Source: Acestrorhynchus altus
Taxonomy: Eukaryota; Chordata; Actinopteri; Characiformes; Acestrorhynchidae
Length of the DNA: 64,000 nucleotides
Assembly: GCA_034509495.1 (NCBI GenBank)
Contig: CM067505.1
Span: forward strand, 11,481,603 to 11,545,602
Direction of reading: 5' to 3'
Shown here piece by piece: positions 1 through 12,700 of this stretch. The notes under the pieces are model-generated. The model was not told the origin of the DNA, did no database searches, and worked only from the letters and a program-made list of their open reading frames with translations. How positions within the stretch are numbered: the stretch's first letter is position 1; every line of letters begins with the position of its first letter. A program made the position numbers and the translations under genes.

Positions 1-302
1 TAAAATAAATGTGTGTAATTCCAGTGTTAGACCAATAATAATTTTCATTGTAGAAGAGAAAATGCCAGAAAAGTTGATGCTGGTCCTAATAGGAAAGAAA
101 AGAAAAAAATAAGTGGGAGTACTGGACAGAGATGTCATGGGGAAAGCACCGTGGTCAGACCAAATCAATGTCTGGTGGAAAAATGGAAGATCACACAACT
201 ATATCCTCGGGATGTAGTCAGCTTGGGTTTCAGTGAATGGGTATAAAGACAGGCACAGGGAAACTGATGAAAATTCTTTGTGGTCTTTGTTACCATATAC
301 AC

Positions 303-305
<3 letters not shown>

Positions 306-345
<40 letters not shown>

Positions 346-387
346 TCGCTCTCTGTCTCTCTCTCTCTCGCTCTCTTTCTTCTCCCT

Positions 388-454
<67 letters not shown>
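306..454. repeat. compound (CT)n-(AC)n microsatellite
   Basis: An interrupted CT tract (306-389) runs into 32 AC units (391-454). Confidence 0.97.
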
Positions 455-456
<2 letters not shown>

Positions 457-1721
457 CACCATGTCTGAATTATTCAGATGAATGCTTTCAAAAAAATGTC
501 TGTTAGAATCTGTTTAAACTGCTTGACTTGAAGTTATGTCTATATATATATATTTGTATGTTTATGCTTTGTAGAAATAAAAATAGAAAGTAAAGGGATT
601 TTACAAGAACACAATTTTCTACATGTGAAAGGATAAATCAATTTTTTTCATTGTCACTGGGGTCAGGTTAGGGTTGGGCTTCAGAGTTAAATATTTTTTA
701 TTATGTACAAATATAGTTATGTTCAAATGTTACAGAATAACATATTTTATGGATTTTTTTAGGTGAATACAATTAAATACAGCCTCTGCAGTAAACTATT
801 TAAGAATACTTTTTTGTTAAGGTTTGTTAGTCTGTCTTTTTTTTAATTTGTTAGTACATGCCTTCATTTACTTGTAAGGTTTAGTTATGCAGGTCAAGAA
901 TTGTCATTAATAATTTTCAGCTGATGATAATTCTGGCATGTACTACATTTTTTTAAATATTTTTTTGTAATCTGTATAGACCACCACACTTCTTTCAATT
1001 TAGAAATATAAAACTCAGAATGACACACAGCCTGCACTAAACCCAAAGCTTTCTTCTCAATCATGAGAACTAAGAGAGTTACAAACAAGCACTATAGGTG
1101 AACTTCAGTGGCTCCACAACTACTGACATCTTTCTGTTGACAACCTAAAGGGCACTGTTAAATGAATGTGACATACCTTCAACCTCCACATTTGAAGTCA
1201 CTAAAAGGTGACCCATGATTAAGGCCTGGACCACGACGCTGTCCTATCTAGAACTGGACCTACAACTGAGTGCTTATTTTCACTGGTCTTACATTTCTAG
1301 ATTCAGTAAACTCACAGTTCTAATCACATGCATTGTACATCCCAGTAAGTGCCACACAGCAAATCATATTTGTTTCGATTATGACCCAAATTAATGGTAC
1401 ATAAAGGGCAGAGTTCGAGACAGCACTGTCTGACCTGTGGCTGATAAAAATAGCACACAAGAGATAAAACTGTTCAGGGACAACAGTATTGCAGACCAGT
1501 CCTATAGGAGAAATGTAAATATGCACAATTCTGCAAACCAATATGTGCACGTGTACACATATGTTAAGAGTAGCATGGGCCACAGCCATGGGTCAGTGTA
1601 GTTTCATGAGGAATTCATATATATGAGACTAAAAGAGCATTTCAAGGATTGTATAATGTGTAGTAGTTTTTTTGGAGAATTGTATAAAGTACAGATGCAT
1701 TGTTCACATGCAGACAGAAAG

Positions 1722-1800
1722 TCCTGCCCTTCAACAAAATGAGCCAATCAGACTGCTTGTTACCCTGCAATTGGAGGAGGGTTGATGGGTGGAGAAAAGC
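1722..1800. repeat. dispersed repeat, copy A
   Basis: CCTTCAACAAAATGAGCCAATCA, followed by a similar GAGGAGG-rich stretch, recurs as CCTTCAACAAAAAGAGCCAATCA at 55948-56035. It is an unnamed interspersed repeat. Confidence 0.5.
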
Positions 1801-2268
1801 AGTTATATCAAGGAGCACTATGATCACGCTGATCAGCTATTAGATGACAAAGATAAAACAGATGAGAAAAACATTTAAGTGAGGTCAGGATGATCACCAC
1901 CCTTCACTCATCCCAAGAGTATTGGATTGAGCACCATCATTCTCAAAAACAAAGAATGAGTATAAAATATATACTTATATATTCTTTTTTTAGATGCAAT
2001 TGTATATTCATTTTATGGGTTGGAACTAAACTTTTGGACAAATAGTGTATTTAACACTATATAAATGTTATTTTATCTGAAATGAAATCTTTTTTCTGTC
2101 AGACATTTCAAGAGACTAAAGACTTTGTTTTTAGACAGCAGCACTGATAGCCTGTTTTGGGTTATGTAAGAAAAAAACAAAGTTAACATGCATGTTTTTT
2201 GATAAGAAAAAGCTGTACATTCTAACATAATACACGTACTGTTTAACTTAGATATGGCACTTTTGCTT

Positions 2269-2400
2269 TATTCAATTCAAATCAAATCAAGTTTATTGTC
2301 ACATCACTTTACCTGGGTGTAAGGGTGAGTGAAAAGTCCCTTGCAGATATATAAAAAACAGGAGAAGAAAAATAGCAATAAAAATGAAGATAAAAATATA
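2269..2400. repeat. interspersed repeat beginning ATTCAATTCAAATCAAATCA
   Basis: The opening AATCAAATCAAGTTTATTGTCAC and the following low-complexity A-rich body have the form of a dispersed fish repeat. The family is not assigned. Confidence 0.5.
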
Positions 2401-2851
2401 CATATATGTAGTTCAATTTAGATTTTTTTATGCATTTTCCTAGTATGTTAATTTTTGTTTTAATTCAGAAAAACAAAAATTGCACTTAATTTTCAGAAAA
2501 TGCCTTATTGTAAGATTCTTTCTGTCTGCACTTACAAAATTGAATTCATATCCTCTAATTTTCCACACTGTGTGCTGTTATAAATGTGTGCAATGTCTTT
2601 TTTCTGTTTCTTCTTGTCTACTGAAGAGGTGTCAGACAGTGACAGCAAATGAAATGCAATGTAAGAGAGAGAAGAAGGTGAGCAGTGCAGAGCTTGTGAA
2701 CTGAAACCTGATAAAAATGAACAGAAGTGAAAGCTAGGATTCACAACAAAGATAAACATTTATTCTTAGAAGCACTATAGCACACAAACATTATTAAGAT
2801 GATATAAAATCATTATTGAAGAACTTGGAGTTCACCAAGTTCAGATGGCTT

Positions 2852-2854
<3 letters not shown>

Positions 2855-2933
<79 letters not shown>

Positions 2934-2938
2934 ACACA
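2855..2938. repeat. (CA)n microsatellite
   Basis: About 42 CA units with one TCA interruption near the right end. Confidence 0.97.
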
Positions 2939-3807
2939 TGATTGCTATTGGATTTCTTTTTTCAGGAAATCACTGAATATTTTATCCATGACACTAGGAG
3001 AGTTAGTAACTACAACATTTTAGAAATACATCTTTAAAAGTGTGTCATTTTAATTATGTAGTTGGTTAAAGTATTAATTTTATCTGTAAAGTGTATCTGA
3101 GTTTGATTCTGGCCATTCTACAGAATAAATGTCAATTTCATTGTTGCCTTTAGACAAAAAGCAAAGTTTTTCTTGCATTCACTGCATTAATATTGTGAAC
3201 AGGCTGCACCTGAAGTTTGGACAGGACCATGTGGATGAATCAGAAGCCCATTTGAAGACTTTACTCATGGTTCTTTGACAATTGATTTTACTAAAACATA
3301 TCCCCGAAGAACACTTTTTATACATATATAGATGTTTGAACCCAATATTGTTAGTTATTTTCAACTTCACAGGTTTCAAATTTGTAAAGTATAATTTGTA
3401 AGTCCAATGCATTGGACATGCACTACCCATTTAAATGGGTTTAAATTTCCACCCTGCAACCAGCCAGTAATCTCACAAAAGCATGTGAATGGGGTGGGAT
3501 GAAGGCACAGTTTTTTTCTGGCGGTGTTGCTATATGCTTGTCCTCTGATTAGGGACAACTGCAGCTTGTCAGGAAGAGTGCGTGTGCAGACTGAGGAAAC
3601 CAAAAGAAGCCAGAGTATCAAGAATGGCCAAGAACTAAGTTATATTACAGTAAGAATAATGTTAATTTTAATATATAAATTAACTATGTGAATATTCCAA
3701 AAATATAATTTTTTTAGGGCTGCTTAAAAAGTGCATCTTCCATATTGTGCTGTGAAAGCACTCAACCCATGCCAAGTGACCTGGTGGTGACCAGTGGATG
3801 TTTCATT

Positions 3808-4055
3808 ATTTGTCTTGCTTTCTTGAACCTACAATACAAATACTGTATGACAGTTCGAAGCTGAATCTAGTCATATGTCCTAGATCCGCCTTTTGTATTT
3901 TGACTCCCAGATCTTGGTGCGCAGAGGGGTTTAATGCTAATGTTACTAACAATTAATAAATATGAATAATCACCAAAAAGTATTATTCAAATGACATAAA
4001 AAAACAAAATAAAATAACATCCATCCATTGTTAGCAGCATCAATAGGTAGCCCAT
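3808..4055. repeat. diverged direct repeat, copy 1
   Basis: It shares blocks in the same order with 4839-5108: TGTCTTGCTTTCT, AACCTACAATACAAATA, TGTTACTAACAAT, TATTATTCA and CATTGTTAGCA. Confidence 0.7.
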
Positions 4056-4497
4056 GAATTAACTATTCATATGAAAAGTCCTTTTATTGTTGTTATTGTC
4101 ATTTTATTGTCATTTTATTGATGTCTATAGTCTGTATTTGTATTTAAACCACTGTTTTAGTGCCATGGCCTTGATGATTATGTTGTATATTGTTGTCCTC
4201 TTTGCATGTTCTAATACATCTTGGTTTATTGATTCAAGTAAAAACTAAACTAATCTGCTCTCTTAGCATTACAGGCATATCTTCAGTTGTTAAGTGCAAT
4301 ATCTTAACAGACAGAGGCTGCTGAGTCAGTACTCCCTTCAAGCTCCCATCATACTTTAGTTAGGAAGAAGTAGATTTTTTTGCCTCAGTTTTACACTCAT
4401 CAATTTGCCCTTCATCCATCTTCATCTTCTTTTCTCAAAATCATACTGCCTTCAACATGATTAGAGACCAAGGTTTCTTAGCTGCTGTTGCCATGGG

Positions 4498-4501
<4 letters not shown>

Positions 4502-4550
<49 letters not shown>
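4502..4550. repeat. (GA)n microsatellite
   Basis: About 24 perfect GA units directly after an X-box-like GTTGCCATGGGGAC (4487-4500). Confidence 0.97.
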
Positions 4551-4553
<3 letters not shown>

Positions 4554-4838
4554 GAAGAAAGCTCTGCCCCAAAAGTGCAGCATGCAATTTACCCACTGGC
4601 ATTAAAACATTAAATAGAATCCCGAGTCTGTGCTATACTTGTGAGAGAACCAAAGTCACTGTCAGGCTCTAACAATAAAACAGTGAAACCACAGAGGTAC
4701 ACTGAAACATATCTGTGCTCCTAAAAACATACCAGCTACAATGTACAAATACATTAGAGTGGCCATGCACCCCCATGTAACCTTTAACCCCATTGTACAG
4801 GTGTAAATCAGATACATAGAAACCATTTCAAAAGGGTC

Positions 4839-5108
4839 GGATGTTTGTCTTGCTTTCTCAAACCTACAATACAAATACAACAGCGTGGACAAAGCAGAAG
4901 CTGCTCCTGCCTCCTAGATTAGCAGTTTTGGATTTGGAGTCTCAGATGTTGGTGTAAACATGTGTTTAATAAATCTGTTTAGTAATGCTATTGTTACTAA
5001 CAATGAACAAATGTGAAAAGTCACTAAACAGCATTATTCATTATTCTTTATTTTGTGCATCACATATCCATTCATTGTTAGCAACATTAGCAACATTAGC
5101 TAACCAGT
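4839..5108. repeat. diverged direct repeat, copy 2
   Basis: Same orientation as 3808-4055, about 1 kb away, with matching ordered blocks and small indels. It could be a local duplication or two copies of an unnamed element. Confidence 0.7.
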
Positions 5109-5620
5109 CTAATTACATAAACTCACACCTTAACCTGAACCTGAACTTAACCTAAACCTACCCTAACTATAAGCTAAACTCATTCTATAACCCTTACCCT
5201 AACCCTACCTCTAATCATAACCATAGTAGAATGTGAAATTTATAAAGGTGGCTTGTGTGCAAAATTGGCAAAATTAACTTTAGTAACAATAACAGTGTAA
5301 TGTTACATTGAACATATTTGTAATATAACAGTTTTAATTCTGCAGTCAAAACTGTTTGCCCATGCAGTAATTTCTCACTACTGTCTAATACTTTACAGTT
5401 TTTTGTTCAGAGCAATGAATGCCATTGCAGTGTTTAACACACAATTCCAAAACATTATATTAGTTTTTAGTATTTGTACAAGCTATTTGACATATAATAT
5501 AATGATTATGCAAAAATAAATGATTAATAATTTAGAATGATGTGGGCAATATTTATTTAGCTACACATACAGAAGTAGTGTTACTCAGAATGGCGTTGGA
5601 TATAATGCAACGTCAGTTAG

Positions 5621-6140
5621 AATAGAATAGAATAGAATAGAATAGAATAGAATAGAATAGAATAGAACAGAACTTTATTGATCCCTTGGGAGGGTTCCTT
5701 CAGGGAAATTAAGGTTCCAGTAGCAGCATGGAATTCAGCATCAGTACAGTACAGAAGTAGAAAGATAGATCAAAATAATTTAGTAAGAATCACTAAATTA
5801 GAGATAGATAAAAATAATTTAGTAAGAAGCACTTTATAAATATATAGAATATATAATACATTACAATACACAATATAGATAATAGTGCATGAGAAAATGG
5901 GTCCTGTAGGAGGGGGTATTGCACATTATTATTGCACTTTGAAAAACTGTTCATTGCACAGAGAGTCCAGTTGTGTGATGGTCTGGTTGCAAGATGTCTC
6001 GACCTGGAGTTGAGGCTCTTAATGGTGCCCTTTGATAATCCATCCCCCACCTTGAATATTCTTGCACAGTTCCTGCAGATTTTCCAGTAGTGGTACAGTG
6101 TTAATAGTACACTCAAATGCATCCCACACACATGTTCAGT
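5621..6140 (-). mobile_element. LINE 3'-tail-like repeat with (AATAG)n
   Basis: A pentameric AATAG array (5621-5667) abuts ACTTTATTGATCCC...GGGAAATTAAGG, an arrangement seen at the tails of fish non-LTR elements read in antisense. This is followed by several hundred bases of non-coding sequence (for example CATTGCACAGAGAGTCCAG) of the same kind. No coding part is recognisable and the right boundary is approximate. Confidence 0.5.
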
Positions 6141-6354
6141 CAGAGATAGGTCTGGCAATTTGACTGACTATGGCATAGTATCTGTGTCAAGGCAAGCTCT
6201 TGAAATGGCAACAGCATGCGGTTGGAATAGCACACCAGAATGTACATTCAGAAAAAGTTGAGTCACTGGTTGTAGGACTTTATTAACCAAAGGTATCTCC
6301 ACCAAAACAAAAATGGTACTCATCACTGAAAATAACCCATTGTCATTCTAATAT

Positions 6355-6415
6355 TATAATATAATATAATATAATATAATATAATATAATATAATATAAT
6401 ATAATATAATATAAT
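6355..6415. repeat. (ATAAT)n microsatellite
   Basis: About 12 pentamer units. Confidence 0.95.
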
Positions 6416-6735
6416 ACAATATCACATATATTTATACCTTAAAAGGCATGCTTTCAGTTGGTAATCTTTGGTAGCAATCACATTCATTCAGTTGTTTTGA
6501 AGAAGAATGAGTGATCATTAAATGCATGTGTGTGGAGTAAAAGCCTGAGATTAGAATTAATAGTGTGAATTTCACTGCCAGTGCAAGAGAGTTGGCAACC
6601 CTGTATTCTGGGATCAACTGGTATTTTGTACATTAGTAATCTGGCCTGGATTAAAACCACACAGGGTGCTTGGATTTCAGCATTTCAAAGAATATCCTCC
6701 ATTGTATCACCAAGTATTTTAGACATTATAAATAT

Positions 6736-6739
<4 letters not shown>

Positions 6740-6813
<74 letters not shown>
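6740..6813. repeat. (CA)n microsatellite
   Basis: About 37 perfect CA units. Confidence 0.97.
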
Positions 6814-6816
<3 letters not shown>

Positions 6817-7339
6817 GAAAACTGAAGTAAAACAGCTATGTGATACTTCTATTAGATATTCATATGACTTCTAATATATCAATGAATGCAATTATGTAAA
6901 TTAGAATAAAGTGAAAAGGCTTTACTCTCAACAGTAGTATGATGTCAGTAATTCTTCTGATATCACACTGGCTACTCTAGGTTCATTAAACAAAAATAAT
7001 TGTGGGTGCCAATAAAAATAATAAATAATAAAATGTTGTCAGATAGACATTTCCTCAGTTAGCAATGTGATAAAGAAATGGCAGATGACAGGAGCTATGT
7101 AGGCCATATTTTAAAATTCGCATTTGTATTGCTAGGAAGGATAAAGAAACTCCCTGTTGGACTGCAATGGCCTTCATACAACAAGTTTCTGGATTTGTGA
7201 TGCATGTTCATGCTGTTCAGGGGGACCTTAATCAGTATTGCTGGATACAAACATGAAGCCAAAAGAACACACCACAAAATAAAAAAGGTTATTGAAGAGT
7301 ATAAGTCAGGGGAGGAATCACTGATCATTTTGAAATAAT

Positions 7340-7412
7340 GTTGGCATTGTAGGCAGATCCTAAGTCCTGCCTACAAAAGGTTTGTCAGCAGATGGAAGCA
7401 TGAAGTACATGC
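7340..7412 (-). mobile_element. small Tc1-like fragment
   Basis: CCTAAGTCCTGCC followed by TTGTCAGCAGATGGAAGCATGAAGT resembles, in antisense, the same Tc1 family as 31715-32500. Only about 70 bp is recognisable. Confidence 0.45.
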
Positions 7413-7954
7413 ATATTTACAATATGTTTATGTGAATTTTGTGAATATAATGTTTAGTATCTTATTGTGTATACATATTCAATTTAAGCTGTATTTGTTC
7501 ATCAAACATTACCTTTAACAGTAACATTAACTTTTCTTTTAAAAAATCCAACCCACTACAGCAGATTAAGAATATAGTTACACATTATACATTTTGATGT
7601 CAAATACATTTTTCTGTTGAACTTAAAGTCATGTATTGAAGTCATGTATTCAATACAGTTTTATAAATTAGTGGGGGAAAATGAGCTTTGGAACTGTATC
7701 TGAGGCCTTTTTACTTATTGTTTTTCATTTTCAATATATTTTTGAAGTAGAATCCAGCATTTTCTGATCATTTTTCAGCTCTGCTGCACTAAAGTTCTAC
7801 TTGCTACTTCCGATGCATTCAAAAATGCTTAACACACTAGAACTAGTAAAGCAAGTGAGGAGAAAGATCCACTGTGACAATTTCAACAACCCAACCATGT
7901 CAAAATCCATGGTCAGCATTGACATGGAGAGAATGTGGCAGAAAGAGTGCACAA

Positions 7955-8000
7955 GTGAGTGAGTGAGTGAGTGAGTGAGTGAGTGAGTGAGTGAGTGAGT
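7955..8000. repeat. (GTGA)n microsatellite
   Basis: About 11 tetramer units. Confidence 0.95.
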
Positions 8001-8869
8001 ACATTAAAAAATCTTTCAGAAAACTACCCCAAGCTTATGTATATATGGGTTGCTTGATTGGTAACATGGTGGTTACACAACTGTTCAAGATGTTATAATT
8101 CATTAGCTTATTCTGTGGTATATTTGGAGCCAACTTGTTTAAAATATTCAGCAAAATATTTAATATTCATCAGAAAATTCCATGATGGTCTGATTTTCAT
8201 TGGCATGTGACATGTATGGACAATGTTATCGTTGGTGTTGCAGACTTCTGTACTAGGTTTATTACTATGGACTATTTTACATTCTAGGACTATTAACTGT
8301 CAAGTTTAAAGGTTGTGTTATTGAAGGTAAATGGTACAGCATACAGTCATATTCTGGAGAATTAAGTGTATTTTGGAAATCCCCTTTTTAACATGACTGT
8401 ACTTGCATGCACACAATGTAAAAAGCATTACTATTCATTACTGAAATATGTGAATAATCCTGTAGAAAATATAGACTGAATATAGATTAATTGTGTGTGT
8501 ATATATACAGTGTCACACCTCTACATGTAGATTAATTGATTAAAATGCAGTGTATCCGTTTTTTTTTTTTTTTTATTCAGCGGATTTAAATTGCAAAAAT
8601 AATTTCATAATAAAAATGGCACATACATCAAAAGTGCAAACATCATAGTGCTGTCAGACAGACATATTGCTGTTTTTATCCATAAAGAACACTTTTATTT
8701 CACGATCAGTTTTGTTCTGCCAGCAGACCATTATTGTATTGTGTTGTTTCAGTTAACAGTGTATTCTTGTCATCTAATACAATTTACTGGGGGAAAGAAA
8801 GAAAAAGAAAAAAACTGTGAAAAGGTCTGTGTGGTGCAGATGTGATTGTTCTGGTGTATTATGAAACTG

Positions 8870-9317
8870 TCCTTCCCAAGTTTGGTCTGCAGGGCTGATC
8901 TCGAGCTCCCGCCGGCACTTCTTTCAGACGCGGAGTAAGCGGGACTTTTTGTGCTGCGACATCAGGCAGCAGAGGCGGAGGGAGACATCACGCAGTCCGA
9001 AGCGCTTGGTCTTTTCTGCGGGCTGGCTGCGTTAGAGAGCGGCGCGCGCACCCAAATCATCCCAGCTAAGCGACCCCTCTCTCTGTGTTTTAACGGAGTT
9101 TACTATATGACGGCCCCTCCCTGCCCGTTATTATACATCATATTTTAAAGAAATCGCCTACTTCATTCATTATTTTTCTTAGAGTCGAGGGGAAGGGCTC
9201 TCTGCTTTTCCGCGCTCTGCATTCGGACATCGTCGTGCTCCATCACTTCTCTGCTGACCGACCGACAAAGCAAACGCGGTTTGCGCGACTGCGGAGAGAC
9301 CGACTGACTGCGCCAAA
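8870..9317 (+). promoter_or_regulatory. atp1a3: atp1a3 proximal promoter and 5'UTR (CpG-richer block)
   Basis: Base composition changes sharply here, from the AT-rich flank to DNA with many CpGs (for example around 8905-8945, 8990-9055 and 9190-9305). It runs straight into the start codon at 9318, in the context CCAAAATGG. No convincing TATA box sits at a fixed distance, so start sites may be dispersed. The exact transcription start cannot be read from sequence. The block includes small open frames that are shadows of the leader. Confidence 0.7.
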
Positions 9318-9323
9318 ATGGGG
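9318..9323 (+). CDS. atp1a3: atp1a3 coding exon 1
   Basis: Only two codons (Met-Gly) precede the donor GTAAGA. A six-base first coding exon encoding MG is the usual arrangement in Na,K-ATPase alpha genes. Joining it to the exon at 15330 gives MGYGRSDSY in frame. Confidence 0.92.
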
Positions 9324-9723
9324 GTAAGAACTTGCATGTTTCGCAAATAAAGGCGTCTGTTTGTGGGTTATTTTCTATTTATTTGTCGTGTTTTTAATCA
9401 AATGTCAGTTTCATTGGGGGCTGGGGTCATCTGTACCCCCTTCAGCAGAGGCACCCACCCCTTCATCTCGTCTTCTAACCTTTGTGTTAGAAGAGTATCC
9501 AGAGCACCGTAACGGTAAATGACAGGTGTGTTTATAGATCCTCCTCATGTTAGACACAGTTAACGGGAGAATCGTCGAAATCCAGAAGCAGAAGAGGAAC
9601 ATTTCACTCTACAGCCAGACTGCGAGACATCAACCTTTATTATTAATAATACAGCACAGGGGTCGTTTAAGGGTCAGATTTCAGCTCGCGCCCATGTGTG
9701 AGGAAATGTGTATAATGTGCATA

Positions 9724-9758
<35 letters not shown>

Positions 9759-12700
9759 CGTGTGTGTGTGTTTCTGAAGGTCCTAAGAAAACATGTCGCA
9801 GTGTTTTCAAACAGTAACTCACAAATTCTAAATAAAGGGTGGGGATCAGGGATGGGCAAGTGGCGCAAACCAGCGGTTTCATGCTTCCGCAGACGCAGAC
9901 GCAGTCCTGCTCCGAGCGGTGGGCTGTGTCCGTGACATCCAGTGGGTCCGTGCGTGTCGATAAGGGGGGCAGAAAGAGGATTGGAGAATGGTGCAGACAA
10001 CTGCGTCAAGATGGATGCCTGCTCCCCCAGTCTCTGCATTGATTACTGATTCCAGCTGGTGTTTCCAGCCTGTGTGGGCTGGATGTCCTCTTATTAAACA
10101 CAGGAGAATCCTGAATGTGAAATCACATTCCCAGTCGATGGAATTAGTCAGAAGGACATATGCATGGTGTGGGGGTCTCCTGATTGCTCACAGTGTTGTG
10201 TGAATGCTGGTATGTTACACAGCTCTCTAAACGGTGTCGTTCTATCTTAGTCATGTCGGTCGGGCCACTGGGGGGTGGTCTGCCTGGAAGGGAGACTGGT
10301 CAAATTGGAAATTCCCATGCAGGCGGTACTCTGCATTTATTTGCACCAAAGATGCAGTGGTGGTAAGAGGTATGAGCTCATTTAGAAACAGTCAAAGCCA
10401 GTAAGTAGGATCTGCACAGAGATGAACCAAGGTCAGGCACTCAGAGGGTCATGTGGAGGAGTGTAAGTAGGTGGTTTCTTGAAGGGATGGGGGAGGACAG
10501 TGGGAGTGGGAGTGGGAAACAAAGATGGAGATCGTGTCACCTTGAGGTGGCCTCAGCTGGTGGTTTGGCGTCAGAGGCTCAGGTGCAGTGGAAGGTTGAG
10601 TGTGGTGCGCTGCTGAGGAGAGAGGGTGATTCCGGCTGTGATGCCCTTGGGGCGCAGCTCCAAAGAGGAGAACCAATCCGGGAGCTGCAAGGGAACAGTG
10701 ACACTGCTTGTTTGTGTGTGTGTGTGGGTGTGTGTGTGCTGATATGAGTCATGAGAAGTGGTTATTGCTGACTTCTTCATCCAAATTGAGACTTTTTGGA
10801 AGACGCAAGATTGCAGCACCTTCAATATTGAATTCCTTTATGTTTTACTTAATGCATAAAAATCTGCTTATTACTGCATACAAATTAGCATATTGTGCAA
10901 CCTAAGGACGATGTGTGAAGGGTGTGTGTGTGTGTGTGTGTGTATGTGTGTGTGTGTGTGTGTTAGAGAAACAGAGAGCTATACAGACATAGAATGAGAA
11001 TGAGTCAGTGATGGAAGACAAAGTGTGAGTATAAATGATTGTGTAAACCTGTTCAATATCTCAGTCAAAAGGACTGGCTGTTCCCTGTGAGAGAGGGAGT
11101 GAGAAAGAAAGAGATGGTGTGTGTGTTTGTGTGTTTGTTATGTATGTTTTCCACTACGTATGTCATCCATAATGATTTTATGCCACAGCCCAGGGTCACC
11201 CAGTCAATATGTGCAAGTCGTCATGCTAGTCATTGATGACTTGGTCATCATTGTGATGTCATCCTGCTGGACAACCCCCAGTCGATCAAGGGGCTTCATT
11301 TGGTTGGTCCTCTCTAGCAGTTTATAGCAGTTTAATCTTTTTCTTCTCCTTCAAGGTTAATTTCCCATTCGTTTAATGTGTCTCATGACCAAGACATCAT
11401 TGGCAGCACCCGCTTTTTATTTTAGTTACCTGGATCTCTTATCTGTCTAAGACCCATAAAAATACTCTAGGGAGTAAATAAGTATAGAGCACAGGCAAGC
11501 CTTGTTAACAGTTGTGACAACTACATACAAATGATTAGACATTGTGGTTCTGTTTAACATGCAGATTTAGTTTAGTTTTACATACTACACTTACTTACAT
11601 ACTATACATACTAGCTATTTGCCGTAAATATAAATGATTTCTTGCTGCATCTGCATCCATTGCCACATATCTTGAAAAGGACTTGTGGTTTTCATCCAGT
11701 TTGAATGGCAGCAAAACATCTGAGAGCATCACTCATGGTGACACTTCTGGGCAAATAAGTAATAAAAAACTTTAAAGTACATGATGCTGTGGCACGATTT
11801 AAGGGGCATGGTGTGGTGCAACAGTTCTCTTTGTATTGCTTTAACTTTGGGACATTAGGAAGCAAAGGTTGGGAGTCCATCACAGTTAACTGGAATGCAA
11901 GTAACATTAAAACAGCAATGACATTAAAACCACTGGCTTAATCTCCTGTCTAGGATATCTAATACCACCACAACAGATCTGACCTGTTGTATCTGGCCCT
12001 AAGATATTAAAGGCAGATCTTTTAAGTCCTGTAAGTTATGAGGTGTGGCCTACATGCATCACATCAATGCATACAAGAAAAACCTTGTTACTCCTGGTGT
12101 TTTGGAGATGCTCCGGCCAGTATTATAGCCATCACAACCAAGCTCTTGTTAAATCGGCTCAGATTTTTGCTCTTGCCCAACTCTTCATTTGCTACCTAAT
12201 ATGCATATCTTGACAGGTGCCATTGTGACCATCCAAACATTGTTATTCCCTTCACCTCTCAGTGTTTCTAATGTTATGGCTGATGTAGAACAACATCACT
12301 CTCCCAGCCACTGACACTCTGTGTTGAACGTGATCATGTATGAGTCATACAGGTTTCATGATTTCAAATGTTGAGCTTCTAGCACCTTTGAGTAATTTCT
12401 GTATGTGCACTTTTACTGATCTTGAAGGAAACAGCATTCAAGGGGCCTTCAAATAAAAGGGCACACATATGCCCGCTGGCTGACTTAAACTGTTTAAATG
12501 ATTGATGGTGCACTCAGAAGGTGGGTGTGGAAGAGTGCCCAAGAGCATCATGGAGGGAACTGTAAATGTCAAGTGGAGAATATTTTGTGAATGAAAGTAG
12601 AGAGAAACTCTTTTATTGTTTATAAGAATTTTATTAACAAGCACAATGTGTTCATGCTCAGCCTTGTGAGGTAGATCATTTTGTGAAAGTCTGAGCCAAG

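Larger units (their letters stand above)
1..8869. other. 5' flanking intergenic DNA
   Basis: I see no gene, RNA gene or splice-consistent exon set here. It consists of AT-rich DNA with the microsatellites, repeat pair and transposon scraps listed separately. The open frames present are short or are microsatellite artefacts. Confidence 0.75.
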
